From an uncultured Collinsella sp. (GTDB taxonomy: Bacteria > Actinomycetota > Coriobacteriia > Coriobacteriales > Coriobacteriaceae): a stretch of 15,744 nucleotides of DNA. The stretch spans positions 1-15,744 of the forward strand of contig CABUDQ010000046.1 in NCBI GenBank assembly GCA_902490365.1, read 5' to 3'. A model generated the notes under the pieces. The model did no database searches. It was given only the letters and a program-made list of their open reading frames with translations, and was not told where the DNA came from. Below, one piece after another: positions 7,647-14,108 of this stretch (within the stretch, counting starts at the first letter, position 1; every line of letters starts with the position of its first letter). Made by a program: the position numbers and the translations under genes.

Positions 7647-8798
7647 CTAGCGTATCTGAACGCCGGCTTTCTTTTTCTCGGCCTTGACGCGGTAGAGCTC
7701 CGCATCGGCAGCGCGAAGTAAGTCTTGCCAGGTATCGACGCCATCACCAACCCGTGCGTAGCCGATGGACATCCGCAACAGATACGGAACCTCGGCGCGC
7801 GCGAGCTCATCGTTGATTGCCGCACACAGGCTTATGATGTCCTGCTCCGCCGTCGCCTTTTGGAGCACCACGAACTCATCGCCGCCATAACGTGCGATAA
7901 AGCCGCCAGACGCCGAGCAGACTTCTTTGAGCGCAGCGGATATGACCTGAAGAGCGTGGTCGCCCTCCACATGCCCATAGCGATCGTTAATCTGCTTAAA
8001 GCCGTCGGCGTCCATCATAAGCAGATATACATCTTCGGCCTGATCCACATTTGAGAAGAGCGACAGCATATAGGTCTCAAAACGGTTGCGATTGTTAAGT
8101 CCAGTCAACGGGTCGGTCGAGATGAGCTGCTCCTGGTAGATGATGTAAAGCAGCAACATGCTAATCATTATGCCGACACAAAGGCCGGGCACCGAGTATA
8201 CGACCTGAAAGGTACCGCCCACCAGGGCCGGAATGGCGAAAAATGCCAAGGTTCGATAGATGGCCTTCGTCTGCAGGCTCTCGACCCTGCGAGATTGCAC
8301 AAACGCATGCAGGGACGTATGTATAACGTAACAGTAGCTGACGATGGGCTGGATCATATAGGCAAAGCCGCGACGATACACGCCCTGCGAATCGATATAG
8401 AACAGGGCGTGCGTCCAGTAACTGGTAAACGCCAGCACGACCACCAGAGCCGTAGGCAACGCTACAAGCACCACCCTATAGCGCGAGGTCAAAAGGCGAG
8501 AACCCTGCACCGTCTCGGAATAGATAAACCAAATGAGACACGCGATAGCAAAGAGCGAAAACGAAACCGCGTTGGAAATCCAGTTGGCAGCAATGCCCAA
8601 CGTGCCGTCCACACCGTCCGAAAGCGTCCAGATCATATCGAATAATATGTACGCGGCAGAGGTGTAGCCAAGCATGCTAAACAATAGCTGCTGGGTGCTC
8701 GAGAACAAGGAGCGACGACTTCGCACGGCAAGCCCGATAAGAACAATCATGCATAGCACGAATATCTCAATCTTGAGTGCCTTAACCACTAGCGCCAT
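7647..8798 (-). CDS. Membrane-bound diguanylate cyclase (GGDEF domain)
   Basis: Predicted to make cyclic di-GMP from two GTP. With the ATG at 8798 the protein has 383 residues. The first 220 or so hold about seven hydrophobic segments with no family I recognise (no MHYT, PAS or 7TMR-DISM signature). They are followed by a complete GGDEF domain: DPLTGLNNRNRF at its start, DADGFKQINDRYGHVEGD in the metal and substrate region, and an intact GGDEF at residues 305-309 in RYGGDEFVVL. Near the end AADAELYRVKAEKK matches the family's ADxALYxAK helix. The product-binding inhibitory RxxD site expected just before GGDEF is absent; those positions read A..G. The start is uncertain: ATG 8798 has GAAGGG directly against it, TTG 8831 lacks a ribosome site, and GTG 8789 is well spaced from GAAGGGA. 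It lies downstream of kdgT but behind two hairpins, so is probably separately transcribed. Confidence 0.9.
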   Translation of the reverse strand: MALVVKALKIEIFVLCMIVLIGLAVRSRRSLFSSTQQLLFSMLGYTSAAYILFDMIWTLSDGVDGTLGIAANWISNAVSFSLFAIACLIWFIYSETVQGSRLLTSRYRVVLVALPTALVVVLAFTSYWTHALFYIDSQGVYRRGFAYMIQPIVSYCYVIHTSLHAFVQSRRVESLQTKAIYRTLAFFAIPALVGGTFQVVYSVPGLCVGIMISMLLLYIIYQEQLISTDPLTGLNNRNRFETYMLSLFSNVDQAEDVYLLMMDADGFKQINDRYGHVEGDHALQVISAALKEVCSASGGFIARYGGDEFVVLQKATAEQDIISLCAAINDELARAEVPYLLRMSIGYARVGDGVDTWQDLLRAADAELYRVKAEKKKAGVQIR

Positions 8799-8852
8799 CC
8801 CTTCAATACCCAAGTGGTCAGAATCGCCCAATTCGAATCAGGGCAATAAACA

Positions 8853-8879
8853 CCCCTTTACTCCGCAGGGGTAAAGGGG
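8853..8879. other. Perfect inverted repeat upstream of the GGDEF gene
   Basis: CCCCTTTAC (8853-8861) is the exact reverse complement of GTAAAGGGG (8871-8879). On the plus strand three more pairs close a GCA loop; on the minus strand a C-A mismatch interrupts the stem. It lies between the kdgT terminator-like hairpin and the GGDEF start. There is no good T-run on either side, so an operator or leader hairpin is as likely as a terminator. Confidence 0.6.
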
Positions 8880-8890
8880 ATAATAGCAGA

Positions 8891-8930
8891 GCGCCCGAAC
8901 ATCACTGCAAAACAGTTTCTGTTCGGGCGC
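8891..8930 (-). terminator. Hairpin terminator after kdgT
   Basis: GCGCCCGAACA (8891-8901) is exactly complementary to TGTTCGGGCGC (8920-8930). Inside, ACTG (8904-8907) pairs with CAGT (8913-8916), giving a two-part stem. It lies 50 bases past the kdgT stop on the minus strand and is followed there by TCTGCTATTATCC, a moderate T content. Best read as the kdgT terminator. Confidence 0.65.
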
Positions 8931-8979
8931 CCATACGGCGCGAATTGCACACGCCGGCATCATTGATGGGTATCGATTG

Positions 8980-10002
8980 CTACTCGCCATCGATGTCAGT
9001 CGCGACGGCCTCCTCGATGGCCTCGACACCGACAGGCGACAGATCCTCCTTGCCTTGGCAGAACTTCTTGTCGACCCAGCCAGTCAGAATCGGAGCCATG
9101 ATCGCCGTGATGATAACGGCGGTGGCGATCTGAGCGTACGCGGTGGGCGCAAGCTCGGCGTAACGCGGTGCGACCTCGGCGAGGGCAACCGGTGTGGTCA
9201 TAGCCGTGCCGGCAATGGTGGAGCAAGCCACAGCGGCCTTGCCATTGCCGCCGCACAGACGCTCGAACGCAAAGGTGATGGGACCGACGACAAACAGCGT
9301 GACAAGGCCCAGCAAGATGCCGGAAATACCGCCGGTGATAAAGCTCGACAGGCTCATGGACGCACCGAGCTGAAATCCGATGACGGCAATCGCGGGATTG
9401 GCACCGGGAACCAGCAGGTTCTTGATAAACGGGAACAGGTTGCCCAGAACCATGCCAATAACGAGTGGCAAGATGGAGCCGATAATGGTGCCAATGGGAA
9501 TGTTGGCGAGGCCGGAAACACCGAGGATGATCATCGTGACGGCGGGGCCAGCCGTAAAGAACAGGATACCGACGGCGCCCTGCTCGGACTCATCGCCGAA
9601 CTCGCCCATGATGCCCGTATAGAGCGCCATGTTGCAAAACGTGATGCCGCCGATGATAGACACGGAGCTCAGACCCAGGAAGTTGTCGTTAAAGAAATAT
9701 GCCACGCCCAGGCCGAGAGCCGCTGCGACGACCAGCTTGGGGATCAGCACGACGATACCGGTCTTGATGGCACCCGGCGTGGACTTAAAGCTGATGCCGG
9801 CGCCCACAAACAGCAGGATCGCGGCGACGATGGTATTGGAGCCACCGCGGCAGGCAGCCGTAAAGAAGCCGCCGATCTCAAAAACCTGCGGGCAGAAGGT
9901 GTTGAGCAAAAGACCGACGATCATCGGATAGATCATGATGTCGCCCGGGATGCGCGGGACCTTGAATTTCTTTTGCTCGTTGGCGGTCGCTTCCTGTGCC
10001 AT
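8980..10002 (-). CDS. kdgT: 2-keto-3-deoxygluconate permease (KdgT family)
   Basis: Predicted proton symporter for 2-keto-3-deoxygluconate, a breakdown product of pectin and hexuronates, in the cytoplasmic membrane. The 340 residues are close to the usual family length of about 320-330, with about ten hydrophobic helices. Family-like stretches seen are the N-terminal VPRIPGDIMIYPMIVGLLLN, a glycine-rich AILLFVGAGISFKSTPGAIK, a central NMALYTGIMGEFGDESEQGA, and CSTIAGTAMTTPVALAEVAP near the end. The C-terminal 30 residues are acidic and hydrophilic. ATG 10002 is used because GGGGG sits five bases upstream on that strand; an in-frame TTG at 10032 adds only ten residues. No KDG kinase, aldolase or uronate isomerase is nearby, so the substrate rests on family resemblance alone. 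A palindromic site and a TACTGT -10-like box lie upstream. Confidence 0.9.
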   Translation of the reverse strand: MAQEATANEQKKFKVPRIPGDIMIYPMIVGLLLNTFCPQVFEIGGFFTAACRGGSNTIVAAILLFVGAGISFKSTPGAIKTGIVVLIPKLVVAAALGLGVAYFFNDNFLGLSSVSIIGGITFCNMALYTGIMGEFGDESEQGAVGILFFTAGPAVTMIILGVSGLANIPIGTIIGSILPLVIGMVLGNLFPFIKNLLVPGANPAIAVIGFQLGASMSLSSFITGGISGILLGLVTLFVVGPITFAFERLCGGNGKAAVACSTIAGTAMTTPVALAEVAPRYAELAPTAYAQIATAVIITAIMAPILTGWVDKKFCQGKEDLSPVGVEAIEEAVATDIDGE

Positions 10003-10053
10003 GAAACCCCCATTTCCGCTGACGGGGTACAAAAGCCCACGTCACGCTTTGCT

Positions 10054-10078
10054 ACAGTAAAGTTTGACCATGGTACCA
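10054..10078 (-). promoter_or_regulatory. Candidate kdgT promoter with overlapping palindromic operator
   Basis: On the minus strand a -10-like TACTGT (10054-10059) lies 51 bases before the kdgT start. Upstream of it, two 8-bp palindromes, ACCATGGT (10067-10074) and TGGTACCA (10071-10078), overlap to form ACCATGGTACCA across the -35 and spacer region. TGGTACCA resembles the half-site layout of GntR-family operators, including those of hexuronate regulators. No regulator gene is present here, so this is only a candidate. Confidence 0.35.
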
Positions 10079-10143
10079 GAAGAAATAGACCAGCTCGGTG
10101 AAAAATTGGATTCGTTGGCCGGGATGCTAAACGTGTCCCGCTC

Positions 10144-10467
10144 TTATACGAGGCTCAAAACGATATAGAACACGATGCCCGAAACACAGCACCACAACAT
10201 CGACTTTGTCCTGATTGCCACCACCACGACGCCGGCAGCCGCAATCCAGGGAACCAAGGCAGGCCAGAGTCCCGCGTCGGACGCCCCGGGGCTCACCAAG
10301 TCGTTGGCGACCAGCGCGGCAAAGGCAGCGGGCGGGATATAACCCAGGGCCTCGGTAATGCGGGGCGACAGCGTTCTCCCGCGCAAGGCAAACGCCGGCG
10401 CGATGCGAAAGAACGCGATAGCAGCCCACGACGACAGCCACAGAACCAAGAACTCGTTAACGGGCAT
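10144..10467 (-). CDS. azlD: AzlD family branched-chain amino acid transport subunit
   Basis: Small membrane partner of AzlC; the pair exports branched-chain amino acids (B. subtilis AzlCD, E. coli YgaZH). The 107 residues form four hydrophobic helices, with the family-like stretch FFRIAPAFALRGRTLSPRITEALGYIPPAAFAALVA near the N-terminus (shown in part by FRIAPAFALRGR and LGYIPPAA). The length is typical. The start at ATG 10467 is favoured because GGAAGAGG ends eight bases upstream. A GTG at 10476 sits directly against that site and is less likely. The start lies inside the end of azlC, an 11-base overlap, which points to translational coupling and equal production of the two subunits. The 141 bases downstream hold the kdgT upstream region and no clear terminator for this pair. 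Confidence 0.87.
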   Translation of the reverse strand: MPVNEFLVLWLSSWAAIAFFRIAPAFALRGRTLSPRITEALGYIPPAAFAALVANDLVSPGASDAGLWPALVPWIAAAGVVVVAIRTKSMLWCCVSGIVFYIVLSLV

Positions 10468-11149
10468 CGCGGGCACCTCTTCCGTCTAATACAGCATCGC
10501 ACGCCAGCGCAATGGCAATGCCGACCACGACGCTTGCCGGCACGGCAATATTCGTGAGGCCCAAGAACTTGCATACGGCGACGGACACCGCGCCCGAAAC
10601 CGCCGCGACAACGTTGCCGCGCGACAGCCGCTGCGAAAAGAGTAGACAGATAAAGAGCGACGTGCAGACAAAACTCGCAATAGCGGTGGGAACATCGACA
10701 ACGGCACCGACGATGGCACCCATCGTGCACGAAGCGCCCCATGTCGCGATGAGGATCACGTTGAGCACGAAGGATTCGCGCGGGCCCCAATCCTCCCCCT
10801 CAACCAGCTTGGCAAGCGAGATGCCGTATGCCTCCTCGGTAAGCGTCGCGGCAACAGCCAGCGTCTGACGCTTCGAGGCACCCGTCAGATGCGGAGCGAT
10901 CGATGCCGAGTAAAGCGCAAAGCGCGAGGAGATTGCGGCGACGCTCGCGACGATCGACGCCGCAGGCACACCTGCCAGCCACAGATTGCAGATCATAAAC
11001 TGCCCGCTGCCCGTCACGAACGTGCTGCTCAGAGCAAAGACCATCCAGGGTTCCATTCCCGTCTGCCCCATGATCATTCCGCACGGCGCGCCTATTGCAA
11101 CATAGGTAAGCATCACTGGCCAGACGGTTCTAACGATTTTGAGCACCAT
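10457..11149 (-). CDS. azlC: AzlC family branched-chain amino acid exporter, large subunit
   Basis: Large membrane subunit of the AzlCD exporter, 230 residues, which matches the family. Seen directly: the N-terminal WPVMLTYVAIGAPCGMI, the conserved FVTGSGQFMICNLWLAG, the basic loop SRFALYSASIAPHL, and LTEEAYGISL between helices. Four or more further helices follow to the end. ATG 11149 is chosen because it removes a 23-residue hydrophilic extension (starting at TTG 11218) that the family lacks. GATGAGAAG lies just upstream and AGGA slightly further. It overlaps azlD by 11 bases. It is divergent from the HD-domain gene, with 126 bases between the two starts. Candidate substrates are valine, leucine, isoleucine and analogues. 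No Lrp-type regulator is next to it. Confidence 0.88.
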   Translation of the reverse strand: MVLKIVRTVWPVMLTYVAIGAPCGMIMGQTGMEPWMVFALSSTFVTGSGQFMICNLWLAGVPAASIVASVAAISSRFALYSASIAPHLTGASKRQTLAVAATLTEEAYGISLAKLVEGEDWGPRESFVLNVILIATWGASCTMGAIVGAVVDVPTAIASFVCTSLFICLLFSQRLSRGNVVAAVSGAVSVAVCKFLGLTNIAVPASVVVGIAIALACDAVLDGRGARDAR

Positions 11150-11229
11150 ACGCTTCTCATCCTGACAAGGTCTCCGAGCCGCATGTAGCGACACGGCAGA
11201 ATCATCATCCGACAGCAACCGAGTTCACC

Positions 11230-11235
11230 TACAAT
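11230..11235 (+). promoter_or_regulatory. Possible -10 box for the HD-domain gene
   Basis: TACAAT lies 40 bases before the ATG at 11276. Only a weak -35 is visible (CCGACA at 11209-11214, spacing 15), so the call rests mainly on the -10 match and its position in the divergent intergenic region. Confidence 0.25.
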
Positions 11236-11275
11236 TGCCACCGGATCGAAAGACACAACTTTTTAGGAAGTCATT

Positions 11276-12088
11276 ATGACAGCTATCGATCGAGACCGGG
11301 CGCGCGCGGCCTTCAAAAGCTACACCGATGCCTACGACGCCACTAACCCACGCATCGCGCTCAAAATCGAGCATACGTACCACGTGGCCGAGGCATGCGA
11401 TGCCGTAGCGCGCGAGCAGGGCTGGTCGTCAGAAGATATTGACCTAGCATGGCTTTGCGGCCTGCTGCACGATATGGGCCGCTTTGGGCAGCTGCGACAC
11501 TGGGACACCTTTAAGGACGCCGAGAGCATGAGCCATGCGGCGCTGGGCATCGAGGTCCTCTTTGGCGAGAATCCCGCCGATGCACCCGCCGTAACGAGCA
11601 TCCGCGACTTTATCGATGACCCGGCAGAAGATGAGCTCATCCGAGCGAGCATTGCCTATCACAGCGATTTCCGTCTACCCGCGCAGCTCGACGAGCGCAC
11701 GCGGAGCTTCTGCGATATCGTGCGCGATGGTGACAAGATCGACATTATGCGCACCATCGCCGACAGCACCGTCGACACCATCCTCAAGGTGGACGAGAAG
11801 ACGTTTCTCGGCAGCCGTTTCTCGTCGCCGACACTTGCCGCCTTTGACGAGCACCGCTGCGTCGCACGCGATGAACGCAACGAGCCCGCAGACTACCTGG
11901 TGGGACTCATCTGCTTTATGTTTGAGCTCGTCTATCCAGCGAGCCGCGCGCTGGCGCGCGAGCAGGGCGATATCTACCGCCTGCTCGACGCGCCCTTTGG
12001 CATTACGCGCCCCTTTACCGACCCCGCCACGCAGGCAGCCTGGAGCCGCCTAAAGGACGAGATGCGCGACTGGCTGGCGCGCGCCTAG
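11276..12088 (+). CDS. HD-domain phosphohydrolase, substrate unknown
   Basis: Predicted metal-dependent phosphohydrolase of the HD superfamily, 270 residues, cytoplasmic. Seen directly: His33 and His36 in KIEHTYHV, the defining His65-Asp66 in GLLHDMGRFGQ, His87 in SHAALG, His129 in AYHSD, and Asp151/Asp153 in DGDKID. That gives a full set of likely ligands for one or two metal ions. There is no attached response-regulator, RelA, GGDEF or nucleotidyltransferase domain, and no HD-GYP motif (a GYP after HDxGK), so it is not a c-di-GMP phosphodiesterase of that class. The start has AGGAAG seven bases upstream. Its TAG stop shares bases with the stop of the convergent etfA-like gene (CTAG at 12085-12088). 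Nucleotide hydrolase is the usual function for the family, but nothing around it names a substrate. Confidence 0.85.
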   Translation: MTAIDRDRARAAFKSYTDAYDATNPRIALKIEHTYHVAEACDAVAREQGWSSEDIDLAWLCGLLHDMGRFGQLRHWDTFKDAESMSHAALGIEVLFGENPADAPAVTSIRDFIDDPAEDELIRASIAYHSDFRLPAQLDERTRSFCDIVRDGDKIDIMRTIADSTVDTILKVDEKTFLGSRFSSPTLAAFDEHRCVARDERNEPADYLVGLICFMFELVYPASRALAREQGDIYRLLDAPFGITRPFTDPATQAAWSRLKDEMRDWLARA

Positions 12089-13290
12089 CGCTCAAGCTGG
12101 GCCAGCAGCTCCTCGACGACCTCGACGGCGTCCCCAACAACCTTGTACTGGGCAGCACCGAAAATGGGGGCATCCGGGTCCTCGTTAATGGCGATAATGC
12201 ACTCCGCCCCACCGATGCCGGCAAGATGCTGGATGGCGCCCGAAACACCGATACTCACGAGAAGCTTGGGCGAAACCGATACGCCGGTCTGGCCAATCTG
12301 ATGGCGATACTCCAACCAGCCGGCCTCCACGACAGGTCGCGTGCAACCAAGCTCGGCTCCCAGAGCCTCGGCGAGCCTTCGCATCAGGGGCAGATTCTTC
12401 TTGGAGCCAATGCCGCGGCCCACCACGACCAGGCGCTCGGCATCGGCGATCGAGGCCTGCTGCCTCCACTCCTCGGCGGGAATCGAGATCTCGACACGAG
12501 CCTTAGCATCATCCGCAAGCGATATCTGGGTGATCGTGCCGGAGCGGCCGTAGTCAAAGTCGGGTGCCTTAAAGATGCCGGGACGAACCGTTGCCATCTG
12601 GGGACGATGATTGGGGCAGACGATGGTGGCCATCAGGTTGCCGCCAAACGCCGGACGCGTCTGTTGCAGCAGTCCCGTCTCCGTATCCATCGAAAGTACG
12701 GTGCAGTCAGCCGTAAGGCCCGTCTGCAAGCGCACGGCAACGCCGGGTGCCAGTTCGCGGCCAAAAGCGGTCGCACCGTATAGGATGGCCTCGGGTTTGC
12801 GTTCGGCTACCAAATCGCAGATCAAGTGGGCGTAGACCTCCGCATCGTTTTGGCGCAGGCGCTCGTCGCGACAGGCCAGGACTTCGTCGGCGCCCGCGCA
12901 AACCAGATGCTCCAGGTCACCGAGAGAACCCTCGGGGCCCATACCGACCAGTGCCACCAGACGGCAGCCGCGAGCATCGGCAAGCTCGCGCCCCTTGCCC
13001 ATGAGCTCGTAGGCCACGGGAGCCACGGCGTCGCGCTCGTCAGTCTGCACGAAGACCCAAATGTCTCGATATGCATCAAGGTCCACCGCACCAGCGGCCT
13101 CGTCACGCTCGATCGAGATAGCGTTGACAGGGCAGGCGTCGACGCACCCACCGCATAGGATGCAGCCGTCGGTTACGTGGGCGCATCGGTTGGGTCGCTC
13201 GCCTTCCACTACGATGCCGCCCGAGGCACAGGCGCGAACGCAGCGACCGCAGCCGATACAGGCTTCGCTATCGATAATCAGTCCGCTCAT
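12085..13290 (-). CDS. etfA: Electron transfer flavoprotein alpha subunit with N-terminal 2x[4Fe-4S] ferredoxin domain
   Basis: FAD-carrying alpha subunit of an electron transfer flavoprotein with an extra bacterial-ferredoxin domain in front, 401 residues. Seen directly: two complete cluster motifs, Cys11-14-17-21 and Cys43-46-49-53 followed by Pro54. The ETF N-terminal domain follows at about 75-260. The FAD-binding domain from residue 286 has GRGIGSKKN, TRPVVEAGW (from 317), HQIGQTGVSVSPK (from 330) and SGAIQHLAG (from 350). This fusion is known from Etf proteins of anaerobes that bifurcate or confurcate electrons, such as LctC and CarE of Acetobacterium woodii. The ATG at 13290 directly follows the TAG of etfB, so the two are certainly co-transcribed. 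All eight cysteines and the FAD motifs are intact. It is the last gene of its operon and ends head-on against the HD gene with no room for a terminator. Confidence 0.93.
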   Translation of the reverse strand: MSGLIIDSEACIGCGRCVRACASGGIVVEGERPNRCAHVTDGCILCGGCVDACPVNAISIERDEAAGAVDLDAYRDIWVFVQTDERDAVAPVAYELMGKGRELADARGCRLVALVGMGPEGSLGDLEHLVCAGADEVLACRDERLRQNDAEVYAHLICDLVAERKPEAILYGATAFGRELAPGVAVRLQTGLTADCTVLSMDTETGLLQQTRPAFGGNLMATIVCPNHRPQMATVRPGIFKAPDFDYGRSGTITQISLADDAKARVEISIPAEEWRQQASIADAERLVVVGRGIGSKKNLPLMRRLAEALGAELGCTRPVVEAGWLEYRHQIGQTGVSVSPKLLVSIGVSGAIQHLAGIGGAECIIAINEDPDAPIFGAAQYKVVGDAVEVVEELLAQLER

Positions 13291-14106
13291 CTATGCCATC
13301 CCCTCGATAATCTTGGCAAGTTCTACCGCCTGCTCGGACGCCGTCCCCTCAACGGCCTTGCACGTTTGGTCACGGTCGGGCACAAACGAGCGCACGACCT
13401 GTGTCGGCGACCCGACAAGACCGCAACGCGCGGGGTCGGCGTTCACGTCGGCGGCACTGACCACGCGCACGTCCGCCTCCTCTGCCGCGCGAATACCGGC
13501 AATACTCGGCATACGCAACTGGCCAATCTCCTTGGCAGTCGTCATCGCGCACGGCATCTCAAGATACACCGTCTCCTCGCCGGCATCGCATCCGTGAACG
13601 AGCGCCAGCGAGCCACAGGTCGTAAAGCCCGCGCTCTGCACGCAACTCACGTCGGTCACGCAGGGAATCTCAAAGGCTCCGGCAAGCTCGGGACCAATCT
13701 GGGCCGTATCGCCATCCACCGCCATCTTGCCGCAAATGAGCAGGTCGAAGTCCTCGTCGAGCGCCTCGATGCCGCACTTGAGGGCATAGGTGGTTGCCAG
13801 TGTATCGGCACCTGCAAAGGCGCGATCGGTCAGCAGCAGCGCGTCGTCGGCACCTCGAGCGATGCAGTCGCGCAGCAGCGACTCGGTCGCGGGGATGCCC
13901 ATCGACACCGCCGTTACGCGCACGTCCATGCCAAAGCCGATAAAGTCGTCTTTCAGCGCCAGCGCGCATTCCAAAGCGCCCGCATCAAAGGGATTAATGA
14001 CCGCCTGCTTGCCATCGCGCACGATGGTATTGGTCTTGGGGTCCATCTTGACCTCGGTGCTGCCCGGCACGGCCTTGACGCACACCACCATATGGAAATT
14101 GCTCAT
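13291..14106 (-). CDS. etfB: Electron transfer flavoprotein beta subunit
   Basis: Beta subunit of the Etf, carrying the second nucleotide site (bifurcating FAD in bifurcating Etfs, AMP in others), 271 residues. Seen directly: the N-terminal MVVCVKAVPGSTEVKMDP, then VINPFDAGALECALALKD with NPFD at residues 38-41. The nucleotide-binding stretch is LICGKMAVDGDTAQIGPELA, with DGDTAQIGP at 131-139, and the adenine-side region is MTTAKEIGQLRMPSI. The NPFD form, as opposed to the NPFCEIA form of mitochondrial-type EtfB, is what I expect in anaerobic, bifurcation-type proteins; this is from memory of the family. ATG 14106 is preferred, with AAAGGGGG nine bases upstream. GTG 14112 is in frame but only three bases from that site. 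The stop of the upstream dehydrogenase (TGA, 14109-14111) lies within this start region, so the two are translationally coupled. Confidence 0.93.
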   Translation of the reverse strand: MSNFHMVVCVKAVPGSTEVKMDPKTNTIVRDGKQAVINPFDAGALECALALKDDFIGFGMDVRVTAVSMGIPATESLLRDCIARGADDALLLTDRAFAGADTLATTYALKCGIEALDEDFDLLICGKMAVDGDTAQIGPELAGAFEIPCVTDVSCVQSAGFTTCGSLALVHGCDAGEETVYLEMPCAMTTAKEIGQLRMPSIAGIRAAEEADVRVVSAADVNADPARCGLVGSPTQVVRSFVPDRDQTCKAVEGTASEQAVELAKIIEGMA

Positions 14107-14108
14107 CT

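Noticed and set aside
8977..10101. 374-codon plus-strand frame opposite kdgT
   Set aside because: It is Asp/Gly/Arg/His-rich low-complexity shadow translation of a transporter gene.
10087..10143. Terminator for azlCD
   Set aside because: CGGGA/TCCCG gives only a five-base stem with a long loop, and the T-run on the minus strand is about 15 bases away, too far to act as an intrinsic terminator.
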